Notes: generated from the sequence alone by a model not told the origin. Positions 8,374-19,048 are shown, counted from the stretch's first letter. The stretch: DNA of 64,000 bases from JAKLQR01 sp963753165 (GCA_963753165.1 CAVWBP010000002.1:62001-126000), one strand, 5' to 3'. Numbers and translations are program-made.

Positions 8374-9255
8374 ATGAAGGTCCTCCATCTTCCGGTTCTC
8401 TCTGCCGAGGTGCTCGATATGCTTAGCCCGAAGCAGGATGGGATCTATGTAGATGCAACGATCGGTCCCGGGGGACATGCAGAACAAATAATGAAATGCC
8501 TTGGCCCGGCGGGCAGACTCATCGGCATTGACAGAGATGAGGATGCCTTGAAGATAGCCGGGGAAAGACTTTCGGACGAAAGGGTTGCCTTGATGAGAGG
8601 AGAGTTCTCAGAGGTGGAAGACCTTCTGTCGCAGGCGGGTATCGCTAAGGTTGACGGTATTCTCTTTGACCTCGGGCTTTCTATGGTCCAGATGAGAGAC
8701 CCCCTCAGAGGATTTAGTTTCCTCTCGGAGGAGCGCCTCGACATGAGGATGGATAAAGGGCAAAAAATATCAGCATGGGACGTTGTGAACCGATATTCAG
8801 GAAAAGAGATCGAAAGGGTCCTGAGGGAATTCGGAGAAGAGCGCCTGGCACGTAAAATAGCACAGGCGATCGTGAACCAGAGAGGCAAAAAAACGATTGA
8901 TACCTGCTCCGGACTGGCGAAGATCGTTGCTGCAGTATATGGGTCAAGAGGCAAGGTGCATCCTGCGACGAAGACATTCCAGGCGTTGAGAATCGAGGTG
9001 AACAGGGAACTCAATCAGCTTGCTGCAGGCCTTGAGGCATCAGTGAGACTGCTGAAAAAAGGTGGAAGGGTGTGCGTAATCTCATACCATTCGCTGGAGG
9101 ACAGGAAGGTCAAACATTTTTTTGCAGAAAACGCGAAGAAAGGTGTGATAAAAATTCTTACCAAGAAACCCCTCACCTCCGGGCAGGAGGAACGCAGGGC
9201 AAACCCGTCATCGAGGAGCGCAAAACTGAGAGCAGCGGAGAAATATGATGTATAG
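8374..9255 (+). CDS. rsmH: 16S rRNA (cytosine(1402)-N(4))-methyltransferase RsmH
   Basis: 293 aa, typical for RsmH (formerly MraW), which uses S-adenosylmethionine to methylate C1402 in the ribosomal decoding centre. The N-terminus HLPVLSAEVLDML and the SAM-binding loop DATIGPGGHAEQI are clear, followed by GIDRDEDAL, FDLGLSMVQ and, near the end, VCVISYHSLEDRKVKHFF. The ATG at 8374 is 9 nt after mraZ. The 3' end overlaps an alternative upstream start of ftsL. Confidence 0.96.
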   Translation: MKVLHLPVLSAEVLDMLSPKQDGIYVDATIGPGGHAEQIMKCLGPAGRLIGIDRDEDALKIAGERLSDERVALMRGEFSEVEDLLSQAGIAKVDGILFDLGLSMVQMRDPLRGFSFLSEERLDMRMDKGQKISAWDVVNRYSGKEIERVLREFGEERLARKIAQAIVNQRGKKTIDTCSGLAKIVAAVYGSRGKVHPATKTFQALRIEVNRELNQLAAGLEASVRLLKKGGRVCVISYHSLEDRKVKHFFAENAKKGVIKILTKKPLTSGQEERRANPSSRSAKLRAAEKYDV

Positions 9256-9268
9256 GGGGAGGAGCACT

Positions 9269-9580
9269 ATGCTTTCATTCGTAATCAAACCGCTCCTGAT
9301 TCTCTTCCTTGTGTTTTGTGCATTCGGACTCGTGTATCTGAGATCGAGCTTCCTGACACTTGAATACAGCCTTGGGGACCTTGAGAAACAGAAGACACAG
9401 CACCTTACAGAGAGGAAATCGCTGCTTGCAGAAAGGACGGGCCTCCTTTCTTTTGCAAAACTTCAGGTATCCCGCAACGATGGGGAAGCGTTTGTGATGC
9501 CTGACAGGCTCAAAGTTGTCTATATCAATAAACAAAAGGGATATTTACCGTACAAGGCGTCGCTCGAGCGAAAGCAGTGA
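9269..9580 (+). CDS. ftsL: Cell division protein FtsL-like
   Basis: Small bitopic membrane protein (103 aa from ATG 9269, preceded by GGGGGAGGAG). An in-frame ATG at 9245 has no ribosome site. A single membrane segment (FVIKPLLILFLVFCAFGLVYL) is followed by a heptad-rich coiled coil (LEYSLGDLEKQKTQHLTERKSLLAER) and a short tail. Position between rsmH and ftsI, size and topology identify it as FtsL, which bridges FtsQ/FtsB and the FtsWI synthase. Primary sequence is poorly conserved in this family, so the call leans on context. Confidence 0.82.
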   Translation: MLSFVIKPLLILFLVFCAFGLVYLRSSFLTLEYSLGDLEKQKTQHLTERKSLLAERTGLLSFAKLQVSRNDGEAFVMPDRLKVVYINKQKGYLPYKASLERKQ

Positions 9581-9611
9581 GCTGAGACGCATACAGATTT
9601 GAGGTGGGGGG

Positions 9612-11312
9612 TTGACCAAAAAGAGGGCGGTAATTCTTAACACTGCAATTATCTTCAGTTTTATCCTGGTCTCCCTGCGTCTTGTTGACCTGATGATCTT
9701 CAACCATAACCGGCTTGCCGAACGGGCAAAACAGCAGCATAGCAAGGTTGAGGATGTTCAGGCAAGGCGCGGGGTTATCTTCGACAGGAACGGAAGGGAA
9801 CTCGCGCTCAACCTCGATCTCGAATCACTGTACGGTGATCCTGTAATGCTTGAGTTGAACGAGGGGAATATCAAAAAACTCGCATTGCTGATCAATAAGG
9901 AGCCAAAAATCATTCGCACAAAAGTGCCGGAGAGCGGACGATTTTTCTGGATAGAGCGAAAGCTTGAACCGGAAACTGCAGAGAAGATAAAGGGGCTTGA
10001 GATTGAAGGACTGGGTTTTCTGACTGAAGCGAAGCGGGTTTACCCCAAGGGTGTGCTCGCCTCTCATGTCCTTGGGTTCGTCGGCATAGACAACCAGGCG
10101 CTTGAGGGCATAGAGCTGAAGTTTGACAAAGACCTGAAGACAAGCGGGGGAAAAGTCGTTGTGGGAAGGGATGCCAGCGGCAAAATCCTCTCATCAGGAG
10201 TGGAGACGGAGACAAACGGCAACAGCCTTGTGCTTACTATTGATGAAGGCCTTCAGGGAATTCTCGAAAACGAGCTTGAAAAAGCAACGATACAATGGCG
10301 GGCCGCCTCGGCAACGGCTATTATGATGGACCCATTTACCGGTGAGGTGCTGGCCATTGCGAACAGACCTACCTACGACCCAAACAGGGGAGGCATGGCT
10401 TCCGATTCAGAGAAGAGAAACAGGGCCATAACCGATTGTTATGAGCCGGGGTCGACATTCAAGATTATCATTGGTGTCGCCGCACTTGAGGAAAAGATAG
10501 CAAAGGCAGGGACCTTGTTCGATGTGAGCAAGGGAAGCATTAATGCCGGGGGCAAGAATATAGGGGACGTACATAAATACGGTGTGCTCACATTCCGTGA
10601 AGTCATTCAGAAATCATCGAATGTCGGTTCGATCATGATCGGCATGAAGCTGGGAAAAGAGCGAATCTATAAATATGCAAAACTTATGGGTATAGGGGAA
10701 AAAACAGGGATAGACCTTCCGGGCGAAGTATCCGGCTGGATATATCCCCCGGAACGCTGGTCCGGGACCTCTATCGGGGCAATTCCAATCGGACAGGAGG
10801 TTGCCGTAACCCCCCTCCAGATTCTCAGGGCGTATGCTGCAATTGCGAACGGGGGATACCTTGTGAAACCCCATGTCGTCTCGGAGATCCTTTCTCCGTC
10901 GGGAGAGGTCATCGCCTCTTTCAGGAATCCGGACAGGCATCGCATCCTTTCTTCGAAGACAGTTGAGACATTCAGGGACATACTCGCAACGGTTACCGAG
11001 GAGGGAGGAACCGGAAAAAGCGCATCGGTTGACGGCAACCCTGTAGCAGGCAAAACAGGAACGGCGCAGATGATCAATCCGGTCACGAAGAGGTACTCAA
11101 AGGAGAAATATGTAAGTTCCTTCGTCGGGTTTGTGCCTGCCGACAACCCGAGACTTGCGATGATCGTTGTGGTATATGAACCGAAAGGCCAGATATATGG
11201 AGGAGTTGTCGCTGCGCCGGTTTTCCGGGAAATTGCGAATCAGGCCTTATCGTATATGGAGATACCGAGGGACGACAATGCCCAGCAGGCTCATTTCGTA
11301 GTAGCAAGATGA
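9612..11312 (+). CDS. ftsI: Division-specific transpeptidase FtsI (PBP3)
   Basis: 566-aa class B penicillin-binding protein that cross-links septal peptidoglycan with FtsW. It has an N-terminal membrane anchor (about 8-28), a PBP dimerisation domain (RRGVIFDRNGRELA) and a transpeptidase domain with STFK at 281-284, SSN near 334 and KTGTAQ at 481-486. There is no C-terminal PASTA repeat. The start is TTG with GAGGTGGGGG in front. The stop overlaps the murE ATG by 4 nt (ATGA), suggesting translational coupling. Confidence 0.95.
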   Translation: MTKKRAVILNTAIIFSFILVSLRLVDLMIFNHNRLAERAKQQHSKVEDVQARRGVIFDRNGRELALNLDLESLYGDPVMLELNEGNIKKLALLINKEPKIIRTKVPESGRFFWIERKLEPETAEKIKGLEIEGLGFLTEAKRVYPKGVLASHVLGFVGIDNQALEGIELKFDKDLKTSGGKVVVGRDASGKILSSGVETETNGNSLVLTIDEGLQGILENELEKATIQWRAASATAIMMDPFTGEVLAIANRPTYDPNRGGMASDSEKRNRAITDCYEPGSTFKIIIGVAALEEKIAKAGTLFDVSKGSINAGGKNIGDVHKYGVLTFREVIQKSSNVGSIMIGMKLGKERIYKYAKLMGIGEKTGIDLPGEVSGWIYPPERWSGTSIGAIPIGQEVAVTPLQILRAYAAIANGGYLVKPHVVSEILSPSGEVIASFRNPDRHRILSSKTVETFRDILATVTEEGGTGKSASVDGNPVAGKTGTAQMINPVTKRYSKEKYVSSFVGFVPADNPRLAMIVVVYEPKGQIYGGVVAAPVFREIANQALSYMEIPRDDNAQQAHFVVAR

Positions 11313-12850
11313 TGCTGACGGAAATCCTCAGGGACTGCGAGTATATGGGAAGGGGAGCAGAAAGCACATTGGGAAGAGAAAGCATCGGGCCGGCGCTCGA
11401 TATAAAAGGCATTGCATACGACTCGCGCAAGGTGAAGGGAGACTATTTATTTGTGGCAATACGAGGAGAAAATTTTGACGGCCATGATTTTCTCGAAAAG
11501 GCAATAGCACAGGGGGCGGTTGCAGTTGCTCATGAAGAGAACATATACAAACAGTCTCCGGATATACGGTATATCCAGGTGAACAACGGCAGAAAAGCCC
11601 TTGCATGCATGGCAAATAACTTTTATGAACGGCCGTCAGAAAGCCTTGGCATCATCGGGATAACCGGAACCAACGGAAAGACCACCACATCCTACCTTCT
11701 CAAATCCATAATCGAGACAACTGGTGAGACCGTTGGATTAATCGGGACAATTCAATATATGATAAAGGATCAGGTTTTCCCCGCAGTACATACCACCCCT
11801 GAGGCCCCTGAATTTCAGTGTCTCCTGAAAGAGATGCTTCTGTCCGGCTGCCGTTTCGTGGTATCAGAGGTCTCCTCACATGCGCTCGCGCAGTACAGGG
11901 TCGATGGAACCGCTTTTCATACTGCAATATTCACGAACCTGACGAGGGACCATCTGGATTTCCATAAGACTATGGATGAATACTTTCATGCCAAAGCGCG
12001 GCTATTTACAGAACTCCTGGTGAGAACAGGAACCGCTGTGATAAACCTTGATGACGTATCCGGCCTGAATTTGTCTATGGCGATGAGGGCAGGAGAGGGC
12101 GGGCCGGGGCAAATCATCACTTACGGGATTGAAACACAGGCAGACCTCCTGGCCCGTGATATCACGAATTCCTTTGAGGGGTTGCGGTTCACGGTATTGT
12201 TTCGGGGGGATGCCTACGAGATACTTTCGCCGCTTACCGGCATGCCGAATGTATATAACATACTTGCCGCAGCCGGCGCTGCAGTTTCCCTCGGGATTCC
12301 ATGGAAAGCCATCATACAGGGGATTCGTAATGCATCCTGCATCAGGGGCAGGTTTGAGAAAGTTGAAGCGGGGCAGGAATTCCTCTGCATTATCGATTAT
12401 GCGCATACAGAAGATGCCCTTGAACGGTTGATTCGCACCGCGCGGGAACTTCTCGATAAAAAATCCACCGCCGGGGCGGCGCATACAGCGCCCCGTATCA
12501 TAACCGTCTTTGGTTGCGGAGGAGACAGGGACCGCGGCAAAAGACCGAAAATGGGCGAAATCGCAACAAAACTCAGCGATTTTGTCATTATCACCTCTGA
12601 CAATCCGCGCTCGGAAGAACCGGGTACCATTATCCGGGATATTGAAGACGGCGTCACAGGGAAAAACTACCTTGTTGAGGTTGACCGGCGTGAAGCGATA
12701 TGCAAAGCGGTATACATGGCAAGAGAGGGTGACATTGTTCTTGTAGCAGGCAAGGGGCATGAAGAGTATCAGGAAATTAAGAGTGCAAAACACCGGTTCA
12801 GCGACAGGGAAGTAATCGAGGAGGTGCTGAAGGTCAGACCGGGAATATAA
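11309..12850 (+). CDS. murE: UDP-N-acetylmuramoyl-tripeptide synthetase MurE (meso-DAP adding)
   Basis: 513 aa. Cytoplasmic ATP-dependent ligase adding the third stem residue to UDP-MurNAc-L-Ala-D-Glu. The ATP loop GTNGKTTT is at 120-127, HTTPEAPEFQ follows, and DNPRSEEP at about 431 is the signature of the meso-diaminopimelate-adding subtype (lysine enzymes differ here). This supports a DAP-type peptidoglycan. It starts inside the ftsI stop; murF begins 8 nt after its end. Confidence 0.96.
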   Translation: MMLTEILRDCEYMGRGAESTLGRESIGPALDIKGIAYDSRKVKGDYLFVAIRGENFDGHDFLEKAIAQGAVAVAHEENIYKQSPDIRYIQVNNGRKALACMANNFYERPSESLGIIGITGTNGKTTTSYLLKSIIETTGETVGLIGTIQYMIKDQVFPAVHTTPEAPEFQCLLKEMLLSGCRFVVSEVSSHALAQYRVDGTAFHTAIFTNLTRDHLDFHKTMDEYFHAKARLFTELLVRTGTAVINLDDVSGLNLSMAMRAGEGGPGQIITYGIETQADLLARDITNSFEGLRFTVLFRGDAYEILSPLTGMPNVYNILAAAGAAVSLGIPWKAIIQGIRNASCIRGRFEKVEAGQEFLCIIDYAHTEDALERLIRTARELLDKKSTAGAAHTAPRIITVFGCGGDRDRGKRPKMGEIATKLSDFVIITSDNPRSEEPGTIIRDIEDGVTGKNYLVEVDRREAICKAVYMAREGDIVLVAGKGHEEYQEIKSAKHRFSDREVIEEVLKVRPGI

Positions 12851-12857
12851 GGGAATA

Positions 12858-14228
12858 ATGATTGCAGGGAATTATATTGAAAGAACGCTGATGGGAACTA
12901 TAACCATAGAGGATGTCATTACCGCGACGCAGGGAAAGATCATTGCCCGCGGACAGGAGATTTTTGCGGGCCTTTCAATAGATTCGAGGACGATCCGGGA
13001 AGGAGAATTGTTCATCGCGCTGAGAGGGAAAAATTTTGACGGCCATGATTATATGGAGAAGGCGCTGGAGCGGGGGAGCGGAGCGGTTGTCGACAGGGAA
13101 CCGCTATCCACTGTCCGGGGCAAGACTCTCATTTATGTTGAGGATACGCTCAAAGCCCTTCAGGATATTGCTCACCATATGCGTATAAAGAGGGACATCC
13201 CGGTTGTCGCTATCACAGGCTCAAACGGCAAGACAACAACAAAAGAGCTTACCGCAGCGGTTCTCGGTACGGAGCACAGGGTATTAAAAAACACCGGGAA
13301 CCTCAATAATCAGATCGGACTTCCTTTGAGCCTTGCGGGGATCAGTGATGCAGAGGAGATGATCGTTCTCGAAATGGGCGCGAGCGCACCCGGAGACATT
13401 CGGGAGTTGTGCGCAATTGCCGCGCCTGGTATCGGAGTTTTAACGAATATCAATTATACCCATCTGGAGAGTTTCAGGGACCTTGAGACGATCCGGAGAA
13501 CAAAACTCGAAATCCTCGGTTCCGTGCATACGGTCGTGGTGAATGCCGATGACCTTTTTCTCATGGAAGGGCTTAAACAATCAGGATATCAGGGCAGGGT
13601 CATCAGGTACGGCATGCATCAGGAGGCCGAAGTTCGTGCGGTCGATATACAGCTGGATGATACGGGCGCCAGATTTCAGATTCTTTTTCAAGGAAAAGAA
13701 CCGCTCCGGGTGAACTCGAAAATATCGGGAGTCTTCAATATCTATAACATCCTGGCAGCAGCTTCTGTCGGGTATCTCCTTGGTATTGATCCCCTCCATA
13801 TAAGGGACGGCGTAGAAAGATTCGCAGGCGTTCCCATGAGGCTGCAACTGCGGGAAATGAACGGCATCCTGATTATCAGTGATGTGTACAATGCAAATCC
13901 TGCCTCCATGGAAGCCGCGCTCAGAGAGCTGGTGAGGATTAAAAAAGGAAGGACGATCGCCGTGCTTGGCGACATGCTTGAATTGGGAACCTATGCAGAG
14001 GAGGCGCACAGAAAGATCGGCAGACTCTTATCAGAACTGTCTGTGGATGTTTTTATCGCGGTAGGCCCGCTCATGTCTTTTGCTGCATCCGAGTATGCAG
14101 GAGATGTACTCACCGCCGCGAAGCCTGAAGATGCGGGAAACTTGCTGAAAGGGATATGGAAGGCCGGGGACACGGTGCTCATTAAAGGTTCAAGGGGTAT
14201 GCGCATGGAAAAGGTTCTGGAGGGATAA
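12858..14228 (+). CDS. murF: UDP-N-acetylmuramoyl-tripeptide-D-alanyl-D-alanine ligase MurF
   Basis: 456 aa; adds D-Ala-D-Ala to the UDP-MurNAc tripeptide. The Mur ligase ATP loop GSNGKTTT is at 121-128, with NTGNLNNQIGLPLSL, ISDVYNANPASMEAAL and LGDMLELG, all typical of MurF. AAGGGA sits before the ATG at 12858; a second in-frame ATG at 12891 has no ribosome site. The stop TAA shares its last A with the mraY ATG. Confidence 0.95.
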   Translation: MIAGNYIERTLMGTITIEDVITATQGKIIARGQEIFAGLSIDSRTIREGELFIALRGKNFDGHDYMEKALERGSGAVVDREPLSTVRGKTLIYVEDTLKALQDIAHHMRIKRDIPVVAITGSNGKTTTKELTAAVLGTEHRVLKNTGNLNNQIGLPLSLAGISDAEEMIVLEMGASAPGDIRELCAIAAPGIGVLTNINYTHLESFRDLETIRRTKLEILGSVHTVVVNADDLFLMEGLKQSGYQGRVIRYGMHQEAEVRAVDIQLDDTGARFQILFQGKEPLRVNSKISGVFNIYNILAAASVGYLLGIDPLHIRDGVERFAGVPMRLQLREMNGILIISDVYNANPASMEAALRELVRIKKGRTIAVLGDMLELGTYAEEAHRKIGRLLSELSVDVFIAVGPLMSFAASEYAGDVLTAAKPEDAGNLLKGIWKAGDTVLIKGSRGMRMEKVLEG

Positions 14229-15310
14229 TGTTATACGATCTCATATACAGCCTGCACAACTGGTTTTCACCCCTGAATGTCTTCAGGTATATCACTTTCA
14301 GGACAGCGCTTGCCGTGCTCACCGCAATGATCACTGCCTTGATCCTGGGCCCCTGGATTATCAATCGTCTGAAAAAGTTCAGCATGACACAACATATTCG
14401 GGATGATGGTCCAAAGGCCCATCTCGGCAAAGCGGGAACGCCGACTATGGGAGGCCTTCTCATTATTCTCTGTATACTTGTATCGGTTTTTCTCTGGGGA
14501 GACCTCAGGAATATCTATATCTGGACGATGATCGTCGCGCTTGTCGGGTTCGGTGCGATCGGTTTTTTTGACGACTATTTGAAAATTACCGGAAAGAGCC
14601 ACAAGGGCCTCCGGGCCTATCAGAAGTTTGGATTGCAGATAATCCTTGCGCTTATAATAGGGGTTTTCCTCTATATGAACCCGAAAGATCCCTATACCGA
14701 TGTGTTGAGCGTTCCCTTTTTCAAAAGATGGCTTTTTGATCTCGGAATATTCTATATCCCGTTTTCGGTCATCGTGATGGTCGGTTCGTCCAATGCCGTG
14801 AATCTCACTGACGGGATTGACGGGCTTGCAATCGGGCTGGTCGCCGTCGCTGTTCTCGCGAACAGTGTCCTTGTCTATATTTCGGGGCATAAGGGGCTGG
14901 CACAGTACCTGCAAGTCATGTATTTGCCGGGTACCGGTGAATTGACGGTCTTCTGCGGAGCGATGCTCGGTGCGGCGCTCGGATTCCTCTGGTTCAATTC
15001 GTATCCCGCTGATGTTTTTATGGGAGATGTCGGGTCTCTCAGCCTCGGCGGTGCGCTCGGTACCCTTGCGGTGATAACCAAGCATGAGATTGTTCTTGCG
15101 GTTGTCGGGGGAATCTTTGTGATCGAGACCATTTCGGTCATGCTCCAGGTAGGATCTTTCAAGCTTACGGGAAAACGGATATTCAAGATGGCCCCGATCC
15201 ATCACCACTTTGAACTCAAGGGATGGCCTGAACCGAAGGTTATTGTGCGTTTCTGGATTATCGGCATCATGCTGGCGCTGTTAAGTCTGGCAACCTTAAA
15301 AGTGAGGTGA
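14228..15310 (+). CDS. mraY: Phospho-N-acetylmuramoyl-pentapeptide transferase MraY
   Basis: 360-aa polytopic membrane enzyme (about ten membrane segments) making lipid I from UDP-MurNAc-pentapeptide and undecaprenyl phosphate. Key motifs include the cytoplasmic FFDDYLKI with its DD pair, NLTDGIDGLA, FMGDVGSLSLGG and PIHHHFELKGW. Length and motif order are canonical. It overlaps murF by one base and the next gene by four. Confidence 0.97.
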   Translation: MLYDLIYSLHNWFSPLNVFRYITFRTALAVLTAMITALILGPWIINRLKKFSMTQHIRDDGPKAHLGKAGTPTMGGLLIILCILVSVFLWGDLRNIYIWTMIVALVGFGAIGFFDDYLKITGKSHKGLRAYQKFGLQIILALIIGVFLYMNPKDPYTDVLSVPFFKRWLFDLGIFYIPFSVIVMVGSSNAVNLTDGIDGLAIGLVAVAVLANSVLVYISGHKGLAQYLQVMYLPGTGELTVFCGAMLGAALGFLWFNSYPADVFMGDVGSLSLGGALGTLAVITKHEIVLAVVGGIFVIETISVMLQVGSFKLTGKRIFKMAPIHHHFELKGWPEPKVIVRFWIIGIMLALLSLATLKVR

Positions 15311-16435
15311 GTATGATAAGGAAGCAGAAATCAGCAAGAAGCAGACAGATGGGAGCAAAACCATGGAGAATATTTTATTCTCTCTTTCTGCTTGCTGCCT
15401 GCTTATTCCTTCCTGCTTCCTCATTTGCGGAGAATTTCCGTTCGCAGGCTGTAGTCGTCATGGATGTAGCAACCGGAAAGCTTCTCTACGCAAAAAATCC
15501 GAACCTTAAACGTCCTCCTGCAAGCACGACGAAACTGATGACGGCAATGCTGGCGATTGAGAATACCAGCCTGCAGGATGTGGTCACGATAAGCAGCAAT
15601 GCCGCTGACACGCCTGCCCATACGGCAGGATTCCGGGAAGGAGAAAAGATCACTGTCGAGAAACTCCTCTATGCAGCCCTGATGGGCTCTGCAAATGATG
15701 CTGCTGTGGCGCTGGCAGAAGCGGTTTCCGGTTCCGAGAAGCAGGTTTGTTGAGCTTATGAACCGGAAGGCCATTGCGATAGGGGCGCTGAATACGCGGT
15801 TTATCAATGCGAACGGGCTCCCCGGTCCCGGCCAGTATACGACTGCATCAGACCTTGCGAAGATCATGAGTTATGCGTTGCGATATCCGACGCTGAAAGA
15901 TATTATCGGCACCCGGGTGGCGGAAGTGACAACGGAGAGAGGCAGGACGCTCTCTGTGAAGAATACGAACAGGCTCCTTTGGTCGGAAGAGGACCTGGTC
16001 GGCGGGAAGACAGGATATACCCGGTCGGCACGCCATTGTTTTGTCTGTGCCGCTGAACGGAAGGACGAGACAATTATCATAGCCCTGCTGGGAAGCCCAA
16101 GCAGGACTGTCCTCTGGAAAGAATCGGAGCTTCTCATCAGCAAAGGGTTTGATATCAAGGAGCATAAAGATGATCCTTACATCTACGTTACGAAAGCACA
16201 GTACGATGACAGTGCAGTAAAAAAACCTGCCGGCAAAAAAAGCCCGAAGACGAAAGTGAAAAGCTCGAAGGGTAAAAAGACCGATAAGAAGATGCTTGCA
16301 AAGAAGTCCAAGGCAAAGAAAAATACGAAGATGATTGCGAAGAAAAAAGGGAAAAAGAAGATAATCGCAAAAAAGAAGATCAGCAAGAAGAATTACCGGG
16401 TAGCAGAGAAAAAGAACAATGACACTAAAGGATAA
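15307..16435 (+). CDS. D-alanyl-D-alanine carboxypeptidase (PBP5/6 type) with lysine-rich tail; one frameshift
   Basis: Exported S11-family carboxypeptidase that removes the terminal D-Ala from stem peptides. A signal peptide ends near SSFA-EN. S73-T-T-K76 is the SxxK motif, SAN lies in ALMGSANDAA, and GKTG is near residue 234. One extra base near 15745 (CAG-G-TTTGTT) breaks the frame; removing it restores QFVELMNRK. The last roughly 70 residues (from about 16219) are an extremely Lys-rich repeat (KKPAGKK, KKSKAKK, AKKKGKKK) replacing the amphipathic anchor of PBP5. The gene sits inside the dcw cluster between mraY and murD, which is not the standard order. Confidence 0.88.
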
Positions 16436-17949
16436 AAAGATCACGGTTGTCGGTCTCGCGAGAAGCGGAGTTGGTGCGGCAAATCTGCTGACCCGACCTC
16501 GGCGCTCTCGTCACGGTCACCGACAAGAAAGGGGAAGGCGACCTCAGGCAATTTGTCGATCAGCTGAGTCCCTCGGTGCACCGTGTTTTCGGATCACATC
16601 CGGATGATATCTTTATGGCGGCGGACATGATTGTAGTGAGCCCAGGGGTTCCCTCTGATATGCCGCAGCTGGCAAGGGCAGGCAAGAAGGGGGTCCCGGT
16701 TATCGGCGAGCTTGAACTTGCCTACCGCATACTGAACGATTCCCTCCCGGTATCCGGTCCCATAGCCGCGCTTTCTTGGCGTTACAGGAACAAACGGGAA
16801 ATCCACCACAACGGCCCTGCTCGATTTCATGATGAAAAAAGGAGGGTTCAGGACCGTGCTTGGCGGAAATATCGGGTATGCACTGACCGGGGAAATATTC
16901 AAAACAGACATTGGTCAGCAGGTATTTGTTGCAGGACAGGAAACGGGGAACGATCGGCTCTCAACCCCTGACTATATTGTTGCCGAAATATCAAGTTTTC
17001 AGCTCGAGTCAATAAAGGAATTCAGGCCTCAGGGAGCGGTGATCGTCAATATCACCCCGGACCATCTCGACAGATATCATTCCCTGAAGGAATATGGCGA
17101 TGCAAAGGCAAGGATATTCGAAAACCAGAGGGAAGAAGATTTTCTGGTCCTGAATCGGGACGACCCGGAGACGATGAAGGTTGCAAGTGAAAAGTTAGCA
17201 GTGAAAAACGAGAAACCACGGGTCTTTTCCTTCAGTCGTCACAGAGAAGTTGAAGGGATCTGTTTGAGAGGGATGTGGTGTATTGCACAATCCCGGGCCT
17301 GCCCCTTGCCTCTCCTTCCATGCCACTTATCCAGGCGAAAGAGATAAAAATCAAAGGTGTCCATAACCTGGAGAATGCCATGGCTGCTTCAGCCATGGCT
17401 CTCCTTGCAGGGTGTCCGGCAGATGCCGTGAGAGATTCACTGAGGGAATTCCCAGGACTGGAACACAGGCTCGAATTTGTCAGGGAGCTTGACGGAGTGA
17501 GATATTTCAACGATTCGAAAGGCACCAATGTCGGTGCGGTCATGAAGTCGCTCGAGAGCTTTCCAGAGCCGGTGATCCTGATAGCAGGGGGAAGAGACAA
17601 GGCAGGAGAATTTTCTCTGCTCAAGGCACTGGTGAAGGAAAGAGTGAAGGCGCTTATATTGATCGGTGAGGCGCGTGAGAAGATAAAAAAGGCACTCGGT
17701 GATCTGACCCGGACAGTCATGGCAGGAGAGCTCAAGGAAGCGGTGCAGATATCACGGGACATCGCCGCACAAGGGGATGTCGTTCTCCTTTCGCCTGCAT
17801 GTGCCAGTTTTGATATGTTCGAGAATTTCGAGGACAGGGGAAGACAGTTTAAACTGTTCGTCTCGGAGTTGCGGCATGACTATGGGCAGATACGACCAGT
17901 GGCTGCTTCTCGGAACGATGCTCCTTACAGGACTTCGGAGCGCTCATGA
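16419..17949 (+). CDS. murD: UDP-N-acetylmuramoylalanine-D-glutamate ligase MurD; three frameshifts
   Basis: Reading across three frames reconstructs MurD: ITVVGLARSGVGAANLL at the start, DMIVVSPGVPSD, the ATP loop VTGTNGKSTTTALL, VAEISSFQLE, NITPDHLDRYHS, and late FNDSKGTNVGA and LLSPACASFDMF. Breaks are near 16490 (an extra C), near 16775 (+1, inside the ATP-loop region) and near 17270 (one base missing). The enzyme adds D-Glu to UDP-MurNAc-L-Ala and is essential, so real inactivation is unlikely. The 5' end overlaps the carboxypeptidase by 17 nt. The 3' end as read overlaps ftsW and may be shifted too. Confidence 0.88.
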
Positions 17950-19048
17950 TCTACAGTACTACCTCTGTGGTCACCCCTGTGCTTGCGAAGAAAGGGATAA
18001 CAGAATTTTTTTATTTTAAAAGACATCTTTTTACCATTTTTATCGGATTGAGCTTTCTGTTCATTGCCTCCAGAATGAGTGCGGGTTTTATTAAGAAAAT
18101 ATCCATTCCGCTTCTGATCGTCTCTTTCATACTCATGGTCCTTGTTTTTGTCCCCGGCATCGGCGTCTCTGCGGGCGGTGCACAGAGGTGGATAAAGCTT
18201 TGGCCGTCGACATTCCAGCCTTCAGAACTTGTGAAACTTTCCATGGTGATATTCCTCGCGCGGTATATGTCTATGCCCGGCTTCAGGACCGATAGCTTTC
18301 TGTCTTTTCTGAAACCGGTCTTGGTGATGGTCATGTTTCAGATAGCGATCCTCAAGCAGCCTGATTTCGGGGCGGCGATGAGCCTCGCGTTTCTTACCTT
18401 TGCAATGCTTTTTCTTTCCGGGGTGCGGCTCAGATATATCGCATCGCTCTCTTTGTCTGGCCCTTCCTGTTGTGGTAAAGCTTGCCATGGCAGCCTTACC
18501 GCCTCAGAAGGATAACCTCATTCCTTGACCCATGGGATGATCCGCAGGGAAGCGGATTCCAGCTTATACAGTCTTTTATCGCACTCGGAAGCGGAGGCAT
18601 AACAGGAGTAGGACTTGGAAGTTCGAAACAGAAGCTCGCGTATCTGCCGGAATCTCATACGGATTTTATCTTCTCCATTATCGGAGAAGAGTTTGGGTTC
18701 ATCGGGGTGATGGTAGTGATCGCCCTCTTCCTGTTCCTGTTCATCAAGGGCATTGCGATCGCATACAGGGCAAAAGACCAGTTTGTCTATTATCTTGCAA
18801 CAGGGCTTTCGCTGATGATTGCCCTGCAGGCGCTCATAAATTTTGCAGTTGCAACCGGTATGGTGCCCACGAAAGGGCTGCCGTTGCCGTTTATCAGTTA
18901 CGGAGGTTCTTCTCTCCTGGTGAATATGGTTGCAGTCGGAATCCTTCTGAATATTTCAAGGGGAGAGGAGAGAAGCGAGATGCCGGGTATGAACCGGGAA
19001 ATACTGGCGAGGAGAAAAGCGCGAAGGACTGTCTATGGGACCAAATAG
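17876..19048 (+). CDS. ftsW: Peptidoglycan glycosyltransferase FtsW (SEDS); three frameshifts
   Basis: SEDS-family polymerase that extends septal glycan with FtsI. The start reads MGRYDQWLLLGTMLLTG, then one extra C near 17934 shifts the frame into ALMIYSTTSVV. Conserved segments GGAQRWIKLWPSTFQPSELVK, RITSFLDPWDDPQGSGFQ, GVGLGSSKQKLAYLPESHTDFIF and LPLPFISYGGSSL are all present. Two more +1 shifts lie near 18458 and 18487. Multiple membrane segments are evident. ATGs at 17876 and 17882 are alternatives. murG follows after 33 nt. Confidence 0.88.

Noticed and set aside
15735..15760. Programmed frameshift in the carboxypeptidase, murD, ftsW and other genes
   Set aside because: No common slippery heptamer, stop-codon context or stimulatory structure is seen at the break points, and the breaks hit many unrelated genes. 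Sequence error is simpler.
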